Source of the DNA: Ichthyophis bannanicus | Taxonomy: Eukaryota; Chordata; Amphibia; Gymnophiona; Ichthyophiidae | Length of the DNA: 64,000 bases | Direction: 5' to 3' | Assembly: GCA_033557465.1 (NCBI GenBank) | Contig: CM066033.1 | Location: forward strand, 232,564,109-232,628,108 | In this document: one piece after another, positions 33,600-44,711 of the stretch | Numbering within the stretch: the stretch's first letter is position 1 | Layout: the number at the start of each line of letters is the position of its first letter | Made by a program: the position numbers and the translations under genes | Notes under the pieces: model-generated | Told to the model about the DNA's origin: nothing | What the model saw: the letters and a program-made list of their open reading frames with translations, nothing else | The model's database searches: none

Positions 33600-35470
33600 G
33601 ATTGTCTCTGGCTGGGGTTCATGGGCCATGGGCATGTAAAACCATGTAGAGAGTGGTAGATGACATAGTGATACTCATGCTAGCAATACTGCTTGCCAGT
33701 GTGCCTGGTATTTCCGCTGAAGCATCATCACAACCACTGTACCCTCCCTTTGGTGTTCTTTTCCTCCACCTCATTCACCAACTTTTCCTTCCAGTAAGTC
33801 AGTGAGCTGAAATACAAAGTGAAAGTTCCCTTTATTCACAGGTCACAGGGACGAGCTAGCATATAAGCATACTCCTTCATAAGGGGTTCTAATCTTTTTC
33901 CCATGTGACTATGCACCAAGAAGTCCACCATCACCAAAATATCTACTGTAAATTTCTTATCACTGCAGAAAACCCTCTAACTTAGCCCATAAAATATCCA
34001 CTACAGGGATGAGAAGGCTCAGGGTGGCCCATGTGAAACTCAATTCTTCGATGGCATCCTCATGGGACTTCCACTACCTGTGTGCAATTTGCCCAGTCCT
34101 GGTGAACCAGGGTTATATCTATGCCAATCTTTGTCTCTGACGACATCTGATGTAGGGCTGCCATTGTTCTACTAACCTCTCCAGCATGTCATAAGTGGAA
34201 TTCCACCTGGTGCCAACATTATGCTTGAGATGGTGCACAGGTGCCCTTGTTGCTTCCTGCTTCTCTCACAAGTATCACCCAGCCTTCACACTCTAGTGAA
34301 AATACCCAACTATTTTTCATCACTTCTCGATTAATTCCTTCAAGCCAGGGTTGACACTTTCCTTGCTGCCCAGGCCTAGGGAGTCTCTTGACAACCAGGT
34401 ACAGCAAGTGTGCAAAGCATCTGATACCATGAAACCCCTCTCCTTTACAGCCTTTACCATGGATGTCCCACTATCAGTTACAAAGAAACCTGAATGCATG
34501 GTGCTTTGTTTGGGCCCTATTTGCCAATACTGCAGCACTTTCCTTATTTCTGCTAAGTTATGAATCTACATATGACTGTCATCCATTACCTGCCTGTGAA
34601 GCACAGCCCATTGCTACCCTCCTGCTGTTGCTCCCTCATTAGACTTGCAGTCTGTTCCTGCCTTGGCCGACTGCCATCTATCTATTGTCAGGGAGAAGTA
34701 GATGTAGCATTCTGACTAGTAGATGTCCGTGATGAAATACATGCTAGTACCAGCCTCTGCTTTTGCCAGCTTTGCCTGCAACTGGTGAACAAGTGATTAT
34801 TCAGGCTGAGGATCACCTGCCTACTAAAAGTTGTCTTGCAGGGCACTCAGTAAGTGGGAGCTAAGAGATGCAACAGCCTCTTAAATTTCACTTCTCAACC
34901 ATGTTCAGGTGATAGTTATCCAGGGCTATCATTTCCCTGATGCACTGGGTCACCATCCAGAGAGCTGCCTGCCTTCTGTCCCTTGACAATGCTAACAAAC
35001 ATCACCATGTTTTCTATGGTGACTTGCGTTGATGCACGTTGGGCCAGCTGCATTGTCATCTGACTGGCAGAAGAGGATGGGGGCTCTGCTGGGAATAGGG
35101 ATTTTGATTTTCCTGTACCTTTCCCACCACTGCTATTTCCACTCCTGGATGAAATTCCCTTTCTAGGATCAGCCCCTTCCTTTGTACCAAGCTAGAGAGA
35201 GTGCTGTGGGCCTTTTTTTTTCAAATGATATAGTATGCCACTGTTTGTAAGATGACCTATCAGCTTCCCTCCGCTAATGTGCTGCTTACAGTAATTAAAT
35301 TCTGAATAATGTGGCTCGTCAAGCACTTTAAAATGCTTCCACATGTGTGTGGTTTTACAAAACTTTCCCTGTACTTTCTTTGAGGAGGGCAGCTTCTCTT
35401 GGTGCTGCTGTTGGACCCATGGTTGGGGGTGGAGGAGAAGATGAAAGGCCAAAGATATCATTCCCACTCT
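33600..35470 (-). pseudogene. hAT transposase with BED zinc finger, decayed
   Basis: On the minus strand an N-terminal BED-finger-like block (35467-35192) has MWKHFKVLDEPHY, YCKQHISGGK and LTNSGILYHLKKK. The first Cys of the CxxC pair and the last His appear replaced (F and G), so zinc binding is probably lost. Downstream, 34538-34320 carries VTDSGTSMVKAVKERGF and DALHTCCTWLSRDS, matching the RNase-H-fold core of ZBED-like hAT transposases. FHMGHPEPSHPCSGYFMG near 33.98-34.05 kb fits the region before the C-terminal dimerisation domain. Many stops and shifts occur. No termini were found. A domesticated ZBED gene is unlikely given the decay. Confidence 0.65.
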
Positions 35471-35980
35471 GTATTGTCCTCACTTCCTGCAGTGTTCCAG
35501 GTCTTGAAACTACCTAGATCACATTCTACCTTCTCACCAATTGACACTCTAACAATCGCTTCAACAGCCTCTATAGCCAGTATAGTTTCAATATCTGATG
35601 ATTCAGATGTAAATCCCACCCCTGTGGATCCCTCAGATTCTGTATCTGCCAAGGACCATTCCTATACACTTTTTCAGCAGGGAATACAGTGTGCCTCCTG
35701 TGAGTCTGATTTGTCTTCACCTGCTGCTTCTCTCATCTTTCCTTACCCCACCTTTGGCCCTCTATGGAGATGACACCAGACATCTGCTTTTCCATAGTTT
35801 CTTCAGAAACTGCAGCTCTTCTACATTCTCTTTAGCTTGGAGAGTGGACTAGAGGAGCCCATAACCATACCCTGGAAATGTCCTGTCTCTTTCAGCACAC
35901 TTGTGCTAATACTGCTTTCACCTTCCCTCCCTTCTTTGTTTCTGCAACCATTTATTTTTCTAGATGTACCCTTCCTAATC
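35471..35980. other. Upstream flank of the hAT gene, unassigned
   Basis: A Ser/Thr-rich stretch is open on both strands (35399-35773 plus, 35652-35458 minus) without a recognisable domain. It may be the 5' part of the hAT element. Confidence 0.3.
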
Positions 35981-35984
35981 ATTA

Positions 35985-36730
35985 TGATATGCCTTGGGGT
36001 GGCCCTGCAGTGCTTAATAAGGATCGGTACTTCTGCTGACACTCAAAAGGACCTGAGGGATTTGGGATGTGTTTGCTATGCAGCTATGATGATCCAGTGG
36101 GACTGGATTCCCAAGAAATATGCATCTATTACTGCTTTTTACTTCTAAATTTGTATTTATCTTTTACTGTTCTATAAACAATGAAATGGAATAGATAGAA
36201 CAGTGAGGTACCCTGTGTTCTCCCACCTTCATAACTGCCCAACTTCAAATACTATGGTCAGGTTCCCAGGCCTTGCCTCGGCTTGGCCCTGCAGTGCTCA
36301 GTAAAGCTGGATGCCAATGATGACATTCTTAAAAAACACAAGGGGGGAGGGGAGATGTGCTTGCCCAACACCCAGCTATGCTGCTCTAATGCTTTCCCAC
36401 CTTCACAGCTGCTCTGCCTCAGATACCATGGCCAGGGTCCCATGCCCAGCCTTGGCTTGCCCCTGCAGTGCCAACTAAGGTTGAGTGCCTCTGCTGACAC
36501 CCTTGGAAAGATGAGGGTGGGGACAGTGGGGGATCTCTTAGGCCACTACTCAGCTGTGAAGCTATAATGCTTCATTGGGACTGGATTCCCAGGGACAGCG
36601 CCTGTATTGTAGCTTTTTACTTTTTACATTTGTATTTATCTTTTACTAATCTATAAAAAATGTAATGGAATAGACAGTATAGTGAGGTGCCCTGTGTCCT
36701 CCCAACTTCACAACTGTTGTAACAGACAAT
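35985..36730. repeat. Tandem duplication, period about 478 bp
   Basis: GGGACTGGATTCCC at 36099 recurs at 36577. The surrounding blocks also repeat in order: CTGCAGTGC near 36008 and near 36464, TTGTATTTATCTTTTACT, and GAGGTRCCCTGTGT. A third partial block (GCTTGGCCCTGCAGTGCTC at 36280) shows a more complex history. The repeat is non-coding and may be subterminal repeats of the neighbouring hAT element. Confidence 0.7.
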
Positions 36731-38385
36731 AAATGAAAAAAATAGTTTCAAGAAATATTAATGTATTATTTCTTATGATTCTGCAATGGAATACATAGAT
36801 TTTAATGCAGGTATTTCTCCTACCACTACCTCTGTGTTGTCTGAAAGTGCAAAGGCATTTCCCTTTGGAGCCCCTAGTGTGGCAGACTCTGCATGGCAAA
36901 AGGAAGGCATAAACACTTTCTGAAAAACAAAAAGAGCTTGAAACTCTTCTTTTTGTGCTTTGATATAGCAAGGCAAAGAGACCCCATGCATAAGTTAAGC
37001 TTGACGTTGTTTGTGTTTTCTCTGCTGGAAAGTCCTCCTTTGCCCTACCCACAGCCCTATGGCAGTAGCCATTAGTCAAGTTAGTATGGTTTTTTTTTTC
37101 TTTTTGCAGTCCTACGATGGCCAAATTCTTATCTCTCCCTTATAATCCTAAAGCCCAAACTAGCACTCCTTCCTCATCCTCTGAAAATTGGAGCTGAAAT
37201 GGTTCTCTGTTTTTAGTGTTGGCTTTGTATTGTGACCCTGCTGTGTGAACTCTTCAGCCAAAGCATTTGCAAAAGTCAGAAAGGAATAGTTTTTTCTGGC
37301 TTTCTGTCAAGTATTTGAAGCAGGATTGGCTCAAATGCCTCATGTTGGCTGTTATTGATAGCTCCTTGACCACTGCCCCCCTTTACAGATTGGCTCCAGT
37401 GCTTCTGGGTGCACACCTGCATGATAAAAATGAAGTGCACAAATGACAAGTCTTGAAAATTTTCTAAGCATACACACTCAATTAGTTGATGTCAGAACAA
37501 ACTAACAAACACAATTTTTACCGCTTTTCCATTTGGACAAAACTATTTCATATTTTTGTATAACCAATCTTTCCTATGTCTATGTTTGTTAAGATTTTGG
37601 GAGTTATTTTAGAAGCCTTATTCACAATTTCCATTGTAAAATTGGGCATTTAGATATGGAAATAACATCTACATGTAAAGGGTGATTTTAGAAAGAGTAA
37701 AATGTGCCAATGAATATCCTTACTACTGTATATAGAAATTGCAAGGTGGGGGAGAGGAGGTTTTGCTTACCTGGGAGTCCCGAGGTGTATTCTGCACTGA
37801 ACAGTGTCTGACCCAGTGTTACAGGAGCAATTGGGACCGTGCCAATGTGCTTTCTCTGCCCACACTGATTCGTCATCAAAGCATTACTACTGCCTATAAG
37901 AACCGGCGATCGGCCATGGGCTCATGGCATGCAGTCGAAGGGACACATGAGCCAAGGGGCTTGTCCCTTTGTTGCCCCTTCATTGTTACTTTGTAGTAAG
38001 GGAGAGGATAGGCAAGTATGCTTAAAGGAGTGCATAAGAGGAAGAATGAATCTCAGAAGTTAACCTGTGCCCCTCCTGCCTTGGCCAAAATATCAGGACC
38101 TATAGATAAATACTGTATGTTTTCTCGTAGCTAGGACAGTTGTGGCAAGTACTCCCAACTTGTAATATTCCTCCAATTCTGGGTCCACTTTGAGCTTCAT
38201 TGCTAGGATTCCTCTACCTCAGCCAATGACTTCTTCAGGCCAATGGGAGAGGGTGAGCATGTCCCTAAAAATATCAGGGTTGCTCTCTTCAGTGCAACAA
38301 CTCAGTGGCAACAAATCAGAAGGTCTCTGAGTTCATGCCAAAATGTTTGTAATTTCCTTTTTCTGATGTAGCTCCAGCCTCCACT
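36731..38385. other. Unassigned sequence
   Basis: The minus-strand frame 37124-36708 (138 codons) and the plus-strand frame 37739-37996 lack recognisable domains. There is a T run at about 37090-37098. I see no supported gene. Confidence 0.35.
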
Positions 38386-38967
38386 GGGGGTTATTCCTAA
38401 TTCGATATCTTTAGTTGATATTTGGAAAATGATTGCCCAAACAAATCTGTATCTTAAAGTGGTTACAGAGCATACTGCCTCGTTTTCAAAGGAGGTAGTG
38501 GTTAAGTTTAGACAACAAGATAAAACAATCTCTCAGCTTGCTTTTGTGTTAGGCAAAGTAGAAGATCACGTCTCAAACATTCAGTCTGCTGGAGTGGCAG
38601 GTATCGAGGATAGTTTGTCACTACATAGGCAGATTGAGCTTTTGGAAAATTCTATGCAAAATAAGAATTTAAGATTTCATAATTTTCCTAAAACTCATTA
38701 CCTATCTCATATTCTATTGCTTAGAAAATATTTTTAAAAGTCGTGACTATCGATAATGCTGATACAAGTTATATTTTGAATGCCTATTATTTGCTAGACA
38801 AATTTCCCTCTGATGCAAATACTATGACCCCGCAGGACTCTATCAACTTTTCTCATTTTTTAGGACAGTCGGTCAACGAGATTCCCACTAACACTACATT
38901 GGTAGTATCTTGTATTTCTGAGTCCAATAAGTTTCATATTATGAAATTATGCTTTCATAAGAAGCAT

Positions 38968-40558
38968 TTTTTTTAAATATGATAAAGATCAAGTGGACCA
39001 ACAGCCATTTCAACCAGTACCTTATGATCGGGAACCATTGGTGATGAAAGAAGAAGTTGAAGCAGCATTGAAAGCCTTATCAAAGAACAAAGTACCAGGC
39101 ATTGATGGCATTCCTATAGAAGTATTGCAGCAATCTGATGCAGCTGTTACCATACTTACAAGGCTCTGCCAAGAAATATGGAAGACAACATCATGGCCAA
39201 CTGACTGGAAAAGATCTGTGTTTATACCAATACTAAAGAAAGGTGATCCAACTGACTGCGGAAATTATCGAACAATCGCTCTGATCCCACATGCCAGCAA
39301 GATTCTACTGAAGATTATTCAAAAGAGACTACAACCATACCTGGAAGAAGAACTACCTGAAGTGCAAGCAGGGTTCAGGAAAGGGCGAGGAACGAGAGAC
39401 ATCATTGCGGATGTGAGATGGATCCTTGAAAAGACTAAAGAATACCAAAAGGATATCTATTTGTGCTTTATCGACTATAGCAAGGCTTTTGACTGTGTAA
39501 ACCATGAGAAACTCTGGGCCACATTAAGAAGCATGGGTATACCAGAACACCTGATCGTTCTCTTGTGCAATCTGTACATTGATCAAGAAGCAACAGTTCG
39601 AACGGAACAAGGAGAAACAGAATGGTTTAAAATAAGCAAAGGTGTAAGACAAGGCTGCATACTTTCCCCCTACCTGTTTAATTTATATGCAGAACAAATC
39701 ATCAGAGAAGCAGGATTGTATGAAGACAACAGAGGTGTGAAGATTGGTGGAAGACTCATCAACAACCTTCGCTATGCTGATGATACTACATTACTGGCTG
39801 AAAGTGAAGATGATCTGAAACGTTTGCTTCTCACAGTCAAAGAACATAGTCTCAAAATGGGCCTGCACCTTAATGTAAAGAAGACAAAGATCATGACAAC
39901 TGGCATAATCAACAGGTTCATCGTTGAAGGAGAAGAAATTGAAATTGTGAACAACTTTAACCTATTTGGATCAACTATCAATAAAGAAGCAACAAGCAGT
40001 CAAGAAATCAAACGACGCATTGCTCTTAGTAGAATGGCTATCAAAGACCTAGATAAGATTCTCAAGAGCAGAGATGTCTCTCTCCATACAAAGATTCGAC
40101 TTGTTCAAGCAATGGTATTTTCAATAACATCATATGGATGTAAAAGCTGGACAGTGAAAAAGACAGACAGGAAGAAAATTGATGCCTTTGAATTATGGTG
40201 CTGGCGGTGAATACTGTGTATACAATGGACTGCCCGAAGAACAAACCAGTCGGTACTAGAGGAGATCAAACCTAAGCTTTCTTTAGAAGCTCAGATGACA
40301 AGACTTCGACTTTCATACTTTGGACACATCATGCGAAGAGAGAGATCATTAGAGATCAAGACATCATGCTTGGCAAGATAGAAGGTCAACGCAAAAGAGG
40401 AAGGCCAGCAATGAGATGGATCAATACAATAACAGCAGCTACGGGTACCAGTCTGTCAACAATGAGCTGCCTGACTGAAGACCGAACACAGTTTAGGATA
40501 ACTATCCAGAGGGTCGCCATGAGTCGATTCCGACTCGATGGCACTTAACAACAACAAC
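38968..40558 (+). mobile_element. 5'-truncated RTE-clade LINE inside L1 ORF1
   Basis: It is flanked by a perfect 9-bp duplication AAGAAGCAT (38959-38967, 40559-40567). It lacks the endonuclease and starts just before the RT. The 3' end has ATGAGTCGATTCCGACTCG, then GGCACTTAACAACAACAACA, the tail type of vertebrate RTE (BovB-like) elements. It is one of the younger insertions here, judged by its 405-codon open frame. Confidence 0.93.
38993..40210 (+). CDS. RTE-clade reverse transcriptase, partial (405 codons open)
   Basis: RNA-directed DNA polymerase domain of an RTE (BovB-like) retrotransposon. In order: EAALKALSKNKVPGIDGIP (fingers), NYRTIALIPHASKILLKII, VQAGFRKGRGTRD, then motif A CFIDYSKAFDCVNHEKLW, motif B GVRQGCILSPYLFNLY and motif C RYADDTTLLAES with intact YADD (39773-39784). 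Then come LNVKKTKIM, RLVQAMVFSITSYGCKSW and DAFELWCWR. A TGA replaces the next Arg codon and closes the frame. Past it the frame reads on (TARRTNQSVLEE, SYFGHIMRRERS) to a further stop, and the extreme C-terminus sits in another frame (40366-40548). The endonuclease is missing, so it is not autonomous. Confidence 0.92.
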   Translation: MDQQPFQPVPYDREPLVMKEEVEAALKALSKNKVPGIDGIPIEVLQQSDAAVTILTRLCQEIWKTTSWPTDWKRSVFIPILKKGDPTDCGNYRTIALIPHASKILLKIIQKRLQPYLEEELPEVQAGFRKGRGTRDIIADVRWILEKTKEYQKDIYLCFIDYSKAFDCVNHEKLWATLRSMGIPEHLIVLLCNLYIDQEATVRTEQGETEWFKISKGVRQGCILSPYLFNLYAEQIIREAGLYEDNRGVKIGGRLINNLRYADDTTLLAESEDDLKRLLLTVKEHSLKMGLHLNVKKTKIMTTGIINRFIVEGEEIEIVNNFNLFGSTINKEATSSQEIKRRIALSRMAIKDLDKILKSRDVSLHTKIRLVQAMVFSITSYGCKSWTVKKTDRKKIDAFELWCWR

Positions 40559-40750
40559 AAGAAGCATGTTTCTTTCTATGGACAAAAAATAATGGTTTTC
40601 CCTGATGTTTCAAAAGTTACCCAATTGAGGCTTGTGGGAGGTACTTTTTTAACTTTTTCCCTGCAAATGTTTGATTGGGCTAAGGGATCCCATTATGTTT
40701 TTATAGATCCCCTTCAGGTTGAGGACCTCCCCCCTTCTAGCTCTAGCTAA

Positions 40751-41017
40751 CTGCCCTGTATCCTGTTTTGCCTACACACCTCTGCTTCTCTACTCATTCT
40801 CTCCTGTCTGATTATGGCGTTCTTTTCTATTTTCTATAAAGCCATTTTTGGAAACTGAAAACCGCTCTGCTGCCCTAAAGTCTGGGGTGGTATATCAAGT
40901 TTATTTATTTATAGCTTTTCTATACCGCGCTATTTGTTACCAGTGAGGTTTACATTCAACAACTTGACTACAGGGCAGGGGTAGATCTGTCCTGTGTTTA
41001 CATAAAACAGGGATAGT
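40751..41017. mobile_element. L2-type tail fragments
   Basis: GAAAACCGCTCTGCTGCC ... GGGTGGTATATCAAG (40857-40900, plus orientation) is the L2-type tail stem-loop. TTTATTTATTTATAGC ... TATACCGCGCTATTTG (40897-40990) is the same tail in minus orientation. These two tail fragments lie between the end of the L1 ORF1 and the longer L2. Confidence 0.5.
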
Positions 41018-42575
41018 ATTTTTATTTATTTATTTATTTAACAGCTTTTATATACCGCACTTTTATCATCAGCGCGGTTTACATTTTAACAACTTTGTAC
41101 TTAAGCATAAAACGTATGTCAAGTTTACAAGTAACAGGAAATGAGAACATGGATAACAGGGGTTAAATAAATAACATATATTCACAACTATTTACAATAG
41201 ATTCTCAAATGGAAATGTAACTGGGAGAACTATATACAATTAAATACAGACAGGTGAAGTTACAGTGACGTTATTTACAATGAGGCGATTCTACATGCTA
41301 GGTTTGAGGTCAATATACATATTCAAGTTATTATCTTGTGCATACTTTATGACTGCTTAAATTTTGTAAGATGACTTTCATGATTTAGTATATAAATCTT
41401 TACTAGTTTACAAGATCTGTCCGGTTTGGTTTTGTCTGTGGTGTGTGAGGCAATGCTGGGTTGGGTTGGGGTGGATGGTGCTGTAATGTGGGGAAAAGTG
41501 CAGTAGGAATAAGTGATGCTTGATGGCCTTCCTAAATTGATTGAGGTCTCTGATTGCTCTTATGTTGGGAGGGAGGTTATTCCAACATCTAGGGGAGTAA
41601 AGAGCGAAGGCTCTATTACTAGTTGTTCGTGAACATTTTGTAGTTTCAGATGGGATAATCAGTGTGTTGGCGGCTAGTGTCCTCTGTAATCTGTTGTTTG
41701 GTGTGTGTGTGAGCAGGGCAGAAATTGAAGGTGGGGAGATTTTGTTAATGGATTTGAATGTGATGAGGAGGGCCTTGTATGAGATCCTACAGTTTATAGG
41801 TAGCCAGTGTAGGTCTCTTAAGATAGGGGTTATGTGGTCTTTTCTGGACACTCCGCAGAGGACTCGGGCGGCAGCATTCATCGCTAACTGTAGAGGATTT
41901 AGGATGCTCTTGGGGAGAACATGGAGAATTATGTTTGCGTAGTCAAAGTGGGGTGTTACAATCGCTTGGAATATTGTACGGAAGTCCTCTGGGGCGAGCA
42001 TGTAGTCTCAGATGTCATAATGTCTTGATCTTGTAGTATATTGCTTTGACGGTATTGCTTATGTGCGCTGAGAAATCCAGTTGTTGATCAAGCGTTACAC
42101 CGAGATAGCGAATGTCAGTCTTGCTGGGAAGTTCTGCGTCTCTAGCCTTTAGAGTTGTAGGAGGTGAAAAGCTCTTGTTCTTCATGATGAACAAGACCTG
42201 AGATTTTTTTAAACTTATTCTAAGCTTCTGATTGAGGAGCCAGTCTGTGATTGCATTGAAACAATTCACTAATACTGTATAGTCGGGCAATGTGACATTG
42301 ATTGGTGTGAACAACAGGACGTCATCTGCATAGATGAGGCATGAGATTCCCTATGAGCGGATGATGTCACAAATCAGCTGCATGTAAATATTAAAGAGCA
42401 GTGCGGATAGGGAGGAGCCTTGAGGTACCCCTTGGCTTTGCTGAAATGGTTCGGATGTGTTGGAACCCATCCAAGTTTAGTGCCATCGATCCTCTAAGTA
42501 GGATTTGCACCAATTCCAAGCGCGGCCGTGGATTCCCTTCTCATGGAGTCGAGTTAGAAATGTTAATAAAGATAA
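41018..42575 (-). mobile_element. L2-clade LINE, 3' half
   Basis: It is a 5'-truncated copy reading right to left. The 3' tail (about 41018-41095) has (TAAA)n and the GTAAACCGCGCTGATG stem-loop partner GTGCGGTATATAAAAG on the minus strand. The copy keeps the RT palm and the complete C-terminal part. It lies between L1 ORF1 remains and a poly(A) near 42828, so it probably inserted in that L1. Confidence 0.88.
41408..42560 (-). pseudogene. L2 reverse transcriptase, C-terminal half
   Basis: On the minus strand, FLTRLHEKGIHGRAWNW and SYLEDR near 42.5 kb are followed by QGVPQGSSLSALLFNIYM (motif B, near 42.42 kb). LIYADDVLLF follows (YADD at 42332-42321), then SLKKSQVLFIM, IRYLGVTLDQQLDF, and HFDYANIILHVLPKSILN, AARVLCGVSRKDHITPIL and LHWLPINCRISYKAL, ending at 41408. 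One in-frame stop lies before the YADD box, and one shift lies near 42.0 kb. The last 197 codons are open. The order and motifs are those of L2-type LINEs. Confidence 0.87.
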
Positions 42576-42848
42576 TAAGAGCAAGGAGTGATTTGGTCCT
42601 AGTTACGACGAGCAGTCTGTTTCTTATTTCTTTTGTTTCCTTTTTCCTTTTAGGTGTAGGAATGCATCCAACTGCTGTGTTGGATATACCTCTTTAGGCA
42701 TGTCATCGAGTCCTCTCTCCTTGACATGGACTAAGAATTAACTGATATGACTAATTGAATTTTGTTCTTGTGATAAGATGTGCAAAACTCTTTTTCTGTA
42801 TTTCTTTCCTGCTATAAAATGTGAAAACTTAAAAAAAAGAAAGAAAGT
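42576..42848 (+). mobile_element. Possible 3' end of the L1 host element
   Basis: Non-coding T-rich sequence ends at TATAAAATGTGAAAAC and an A-rich run (AAAAAAAAGAAAGAAAG, about 42830-42847) that could be a LINE poly(A). Linkage to the ORF1 at 38.4-40.75 kb is inferred from position only. Confidence 0.4.
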
Positions 42849-42902
42849 TCAAGGGGGCATGTCAGAAGTGTGATTAGGAAGTGGCCTGGGCAGGTCAAAT
42901 AT

Positions 42903-43372
42903 CTACGGGCCTGATATTAGTGGCTAGCACGATTACAGCGGCTAGTTGTTGCAGCTGAACACTAAAGCCAGATATTCATTGCTGGGGCCATATCCAGCAA
43001 CCAACACTGAATATCAAGGTCAGCTGCGGAAGCAGGAAGCTAACTGGGCAGGAGCGGTATTCAGCCACTGCCCGGTTAGCCTCAGCGGCAAAGGTTAGGT
43101 CAGCCTTTGCTGTGCCTTACTTTCACCACCGAGGGATAAGTGGACAGCAGCTGAATATCACTGCGGATCAGTCATCACTGGGTACTACCCACAGAAAGCC
43201 TCCAGAATTCCCTCATGCTGTCCGGTTAGCATCAGGGTGTGTAGCAGCGATACCCGTGGATATTCAGCGGACTAACTGTGTTAGTGCCACTGATTATCCC
43301 GCTTAGAGGCATTTACATGGCTTACAGGTCTGTAAACCATGTAAATGCCTTTGAATATCGGACCCTACGTGT
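42903..43372. mobile_element. MITE with GATATT termini, about 470 bp
   Basis: The left end GGGCCTGATATTAG and right end GAATATCGGACCC are inverted copies (consensus GGGYCYGATATT). TAC flanks both sides, so a 3-bp duplication (Harbinger-like) is possible. Internal blocks CAGATATTCATTGCTGG and GGATATTCAGCGG pair with neighbours. It is non-coding, and a related fragment lies at 6650-6970. Confidence 0.6.
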
Positions 43373-44289
43373 ATTTTCCCCATTTCATATACCCATATAT
43401 GACTGGAATTGTCCACATCAGGATTTACAGCTATGTCCTGGTTTGCAAAGGTTTTTAAAGAGTGCTTGTTTCAGCTAGCCCTTTAAAAGAGGGATTAAGG
43501 GGGTTGTCCTCCTTAATCCCCCATTATTTATTTCCCCTCCAAATTAATATAGATAGAGTGGCATCTGTAGTTAATTAGTGGTATGAACGCATGTAGGTTT
43601 GTCTAATGGTTGGCAATTGAAAGTTGTGAAATACTAAATTCCACTTGAACTGTAAATGCTGGCACCTAAATATGGAAATTGCTAAGTTTACTCTGTTGCT
43701 TTTTTTCTACATGTAGATTTGCAAATTGGTCCTCTGGCTAAATATACTGGCAAATATATGTGCCCTCCTGCACTATCTTAGAGCAGAACAGAAGAAGAAA
43801 GAGAAAGTGTCTTCTGAACATAGGACCCTGGAGTTGAATAATACTTTCACATAAACAGTGTTCTGAATGCAAACTAGAAGAAGGTACCAAGGAGGCATTA
43901 CACATTTAAAGCTGCAAAACTGAGCATGGGGCCACAATCTAGATTAATGATAGTCATCATAAATGACACCTAATACAATGGTTACTTTCACATCTCTAGA
44001 GGTAAGTTTAGTTCTATTCCATTTCATTATTCAACAATCTCCTCTCTCTACTTACTCAGTAGTCATTTCCTTGGCTAGTGAAATAGAAAGCTCTATGATT
44101 AGAATGCTGACCTTGGCATGCCATTAAGAATAGTTCTGCCACATGTCTGGATCTCTGCCTTGAAAATCAAATACGTTGAGGTCAATTTTCAAAAGCAGTC
44201 ATGCAACTGGCATTGGTTATTGGCCACGTAAGTACTTTGCCCAAATGTCCCTCCAGCAAAATGAAAACATTTGGACTGTATAAATCTAT
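43373..44289. other. Unassigned sequence
   Basis: AT-rich DNA with one short inverted block (GGGATTAAGGGGG / CCTTAATCCCCC, 43489-43522). There is no ORF or repeat I can name. Confidence 0.35.
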
Positions 44290-44711
44290 GTTGTTGTTAA
44301 ATGCCATTGAGCCAATGTCATCTCATGGCGATGCTTTGGTTAGTTCCCTAAACTGAGTTTGATCTTCAGTCAGGCAGCTAATGGTTGATAGAGTGGCATC
44401 TGTAACTGTGCTTATTGTATCAATCCATCACATTGTCAGAATTCCTCTTTTGCGTTGACCTTCAACTTTGCCAAGTATGATATTTTTCTATAATGATCTC
44501 TCTCTTCACATGATGTGTCTATAGTATGAAAGTTGAAGTCTTGCCATTTGAGCTTCTAAGAAAAGCTTAGGTTGGATATTTAGTATACTGTACATTGATT
44601 TGTTCTTTGGGTAGTCCATGGTAAACACAGTATTCTTTGCCAACCTCAAAATTTGAAGGTCTCCATTTTCTTTCTATCATTCTTCACTGCACAACTTTTT
44701 CATCCATGTGA

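Larger units (their letters stand above)
38390..40750 (+). pseudogene. L1 ORF1, interrupted by an RTE insertion
   Basis: The 5' part (38390-38967) has a helical segment, SLHRQIELLENSMQNKNLRF (coiled-coil end and RRM start), a frameshift near 38737, then ESNKFHIMKLCFHKKH. The 3' part (40568-40750) resumes in the same frame with VSFYGQKIMVFPDVSKVTQ, the L1 ORF1 C-terminal domain, and ends at a stop at 40750. The RTE at 38968-40558 separates them. L1 ORF1 forms trimers on L1 RNA. No ORF2 is recognised downstream, so the host element may have been ORF1-only (HAL1-like) or later deleted. Confidence 0.75.

Noticed and set aside
36708..37124. 138-codon minus-strand ORF as a host gene
   Set aside because: No recognisable domain or conserved motif. 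Flanked by unassigned DNA and overlapping other open frames.
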